DNA of 6,243 nucleotides from Spirochaetia bacterium (lineage in GTDB: Bacteria > Spirochaetota > Spirochaetia > DTKZ01), in NCBI GenBank assembly GCA_031270615.1, contig JAISXE010000205.1:1-6243 (forward strand), read 5' to 3'. Of the stretch, positions 4,852-6,243 are shown piece after piece. How positions within the stretch are numbered: position 1 is the first letter of the stretch; each line of letters opens with the position of its first letter. Position numbers and translations under genes: made by a program. The notes below the pieces were generated by a model, which was not told where the DNA came from, made no database searches, and saw only the letters and a list, made by a program, of their open reading frames with translations.

Positions 4852-6165
4852 ATGAACCAGAAACTTGAGGAGATCAAAAAACAATATGTCTCGGGGGAGG
4901 TTAAAAGCCGGGACCTTGAGGCGGTTATTTTTGCCGGGCTGTACGGCGGCGACGCCTCAAGGGTCAAGGATGCCTGCGCGGACGCCGCCGAGCTGAGGCG
5001 CCTTTGCGTGGAGGAGGCTTCGGGCGTGGGGCTTCCGGCGGTGCGGGGGTGCCGGCTTGACAACTGCGGCCTTGCGGCGGGGGGGCGCGTTCTTCCGGGC
5101 ATCGAGGGGAAGATCGGCGCGGCTTTGATTCCCCTGGGCCTTGCGGGGCCTGTTTTGATAAAGGGCCAGTATGTGGAAAACGAAAAGGTCTGGCTTCCGC
5201 TTGCCACCAACGAGGCCGCGCTTGTGGCCGGCGTGCAGCGCGGGGCGAAGGCCATTAACCAGGCGGGGGGCCTTTCCACCCTTGTCCACTACGACGGGAT
5301 GAGCCGCGCGCCGATGATCGAGGCGCCGGATATTTACGAGGCCCGCAGGCTCTGCGAGCGGGTCAAAACCGACGGCGCGTATGTGGCTTCCCTCCAGAAG
5401 CATATTTACGATCCCTTTGTGCGCCTGGAAAGCATCGACCCCTACCAGCTGGGTACAAAGGTAATCCTGCGCATGAACTGCAAGACGGGCAACGCTATGG
5501 GCATGAACGGCGTTACCAAGGCTGCGGCCGACATTACGCGCGGCATTCTGAAAGACTACCCCGGCTGGAAGCTCATCACCATCAGCAGCAATATGTGCGC
5601 GGACAAAAAAAACGCGCACATCAATGTCCTAAACGGGCGGGGAAAATCGATCCAGACGGAAGTCTTTGTCAGCGACGAGATTCTGGGCCGGGTTTTTAAG
5701 GCGGGCGTCAACGGGCGCAGCGTGGAAAAAACGGTGTTCCACAAGTGCTATTTGGGTTCCGCGTTAAGCGGGACCATTTCCGGTTTCAACGTCAATGCCG
5801 CGAACACGGTGGCGGCGTTTTTTGCGGCCACGGGCCAGGACCTGGCGCATGTGGTATCCTCGTCCAGCATTTTCGTCCAGGCCGATGCGATAGAGGGGGG
5901 GGTGCATTTTATGCTGAGTCTGCCCTGCATGGAACTGGCGACCGTCGGCGGGGGGACGATGTTCGGCACGGCGCGGGAAATGCTTGCCCTCCTTGGCTGC
6001 ACGAGGCCGGGAACCTCGGTGGACGACAACGCGGGCGTGCTGCGCCTTGCGGAAATCGCCGGGGCGGCGGTTACTTGCCTGGAACTGAATACCGCCTGCG
6101 CCCAGGCAGCCGGCTACGAGATGGCCGACTCGCATGTGAAGCTGGCGCGGGGGGAGGAAAAATAA
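4852..6165 (+). CDS. Hydroxymethylglutaryl-CoA reductase, class I-like
   Basis: HMG-CoA reductase interconverts HMG-CoA and mevalonate with NAD(P)H. The 437-residue protein starts at an ATG eight bases after GAGGAG (4838-4843). The HMG-binding part shows GKIGAALIPLGLAGP (86-100) and PLATNE121AALVAG. The cofactor part shows GNAMGMNGVTKA (213-224; class I enzymes usually have Asp where Asn214 is), then SSNMCAD251K252K253NAHIN, GSALSGTISGFNVNAAN, ATGQD330LAHVV, ATVGGGT and the C-terminal SH428VKLAR. E121, K252, D330 and H428 correspond to the catalytic Glu, Lys, Asp and His of the human enzyme. SSNMC-DKK and LATxE are class I hallmarks and differ from the degradative class II enzyme of Pseudomonas mevalonii. 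There is no N-terminal membrane domain, as in archaeal and bacterial forms. A biosynthetic, NADPH-dependent role is the default inference; proximity to HMG-CoA lyase leaves mevalonate breakdown possible. Confidence 0.92.
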   Translation: MNQKLEEIKKQYVSGEVKSRDLEAVIFAGLYGGDASRVKDACADAAELRRLCVEEASGVGLPAVRGCRLDNCGLAAGGRVLPGIEGKIGAALIPLGLAGPVLIKGQYVENEKVWLPLATNEAALVAGVQRGAKAINQAGGLSTLVHYDGMSRAPMIEAPDIYEARRLCERVKTDGAYVASLQKHIYDPFVRLESIDPYQLGTKVILRMNCKTGNAMGMNGVTKAAADITRGILKDYPGWKLITISSNMCADKKNAHINVLNGRGKSIQTEVFVSDEILGRVFKAGVNGRSVEKTVFHKCYLGSALSGTISGFNVNAANTVAAFFAATGQDLAHVVSSSSIFVQADAIEGGVHFMLSLPCMELATVGGGTMFGTAREMLALLGCTRPGTSVDDNAGVLRLAEIAGAAVTCLELNTACAQAAGYEMADSHVKLARGEEK

Positions 6166-6183
6166 AGAGACGTTGTAAATAGT

Positions 6184-6221
6184 AGAGTTGTTTGAGAACC
6201 TACAGGTTCTTAAACAACTCT
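6184..6221. repeat. Palindrome P5 (17-bp stem, TTGTTT family) after HMG-CoA reductase
   Basis: AGAGTTGTTTGAGAACC (6184-6200) pairs with 6205-6221 around TACA with one G-T pair; pairing can extend to 6181-6224. It begins 18 bases after the reductase stop codon. No T-run follows, so its role as a terminator is doubtful. It is a close relative of P1 and P4. The remaining bases, 6225-6243, hold nothing I can assign. Confidence 0.8.
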
Positions 6222-6243
6222 ATTCAGCCAGGGGTGCTTGGAG

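Overview
The window looks like a piece of a GC-rich bacterial chromosome, most plausibly a spirochaete of the Treponema type. The evidence for this is a BspA-like leucine-rich repeat protein with a WD40-like front, an Rpn/PD-(D/E)XK nuclease-type C-terminal tail, a class I-like HMG-CoA reductase next to an HMG-CoA lyase, and many short palindromic intergenic repeats. The taxonomic call is an inference from protein types and style. No rRNA, tRNA or other phylogenetic marker is present.

Layout. (1) Positions 1-288: the end of a plus-strand gene that runs in from the left edge, with the coiled-coil tail typical of Rpn-family proteins. (2) Positions 359-1189, minus strand: a complete PHP-domain phosphoesterase (TrpH/YciV-like), convergent with the first gene. 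(3) Positions 1190-1770: a divergent intergenic region. It holds two outward-facing promoter candidates and two adjacent MITE-like repeat elements (1231-1506 and 1514-1641), each with inverted ends and a short flanking direct repeat. (4) Positions 1771-3285, plus strand: a secreted or lipid-anchored protein with a WD40-like N-terminal part and twelve 23-residue BspA-type leucine-rich repeats. (5) Positions 3286-3719: repeats related to those on the other side of the LRR gene but in mirror orientation, followed by a good extended -10 promoter. (6) Positions 3720-4601, plus strand: HMG-CoA lyase. (7) Positions 4602-4851: a 250-base gap with a repeat fragment and four consecutive near-perfect palindromes. 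(8) Positions 4852-6165, plus strand: HMG-CoA reductase with all four catalytic residues. (9) Positions 6166-6243: another palindrome of the same family, then the window edge.

Function. HMG-CoA lyase and HMG-CoA reductase both act on 3-hydroxy-3-methylglutaryl-CoA. One cleaves it to acetoacetate and acetyl-CoA; the other interconverts it with mevalonate. The pair could feed HMG-CoA between isoprenoid precursor synthesis and carbon catabolism, or, run in reverse, degrade mevalonate. The other genes have no evident link to this pathway.

I see no defence system, CRISPR array or wholly new gene cassette. The most unusual content is the repeat architecture: a modular, hairpin-rich repeat family in inverted copies around the surface-protein gene, and a palindrome family around the HMG-CoA reductase gene.
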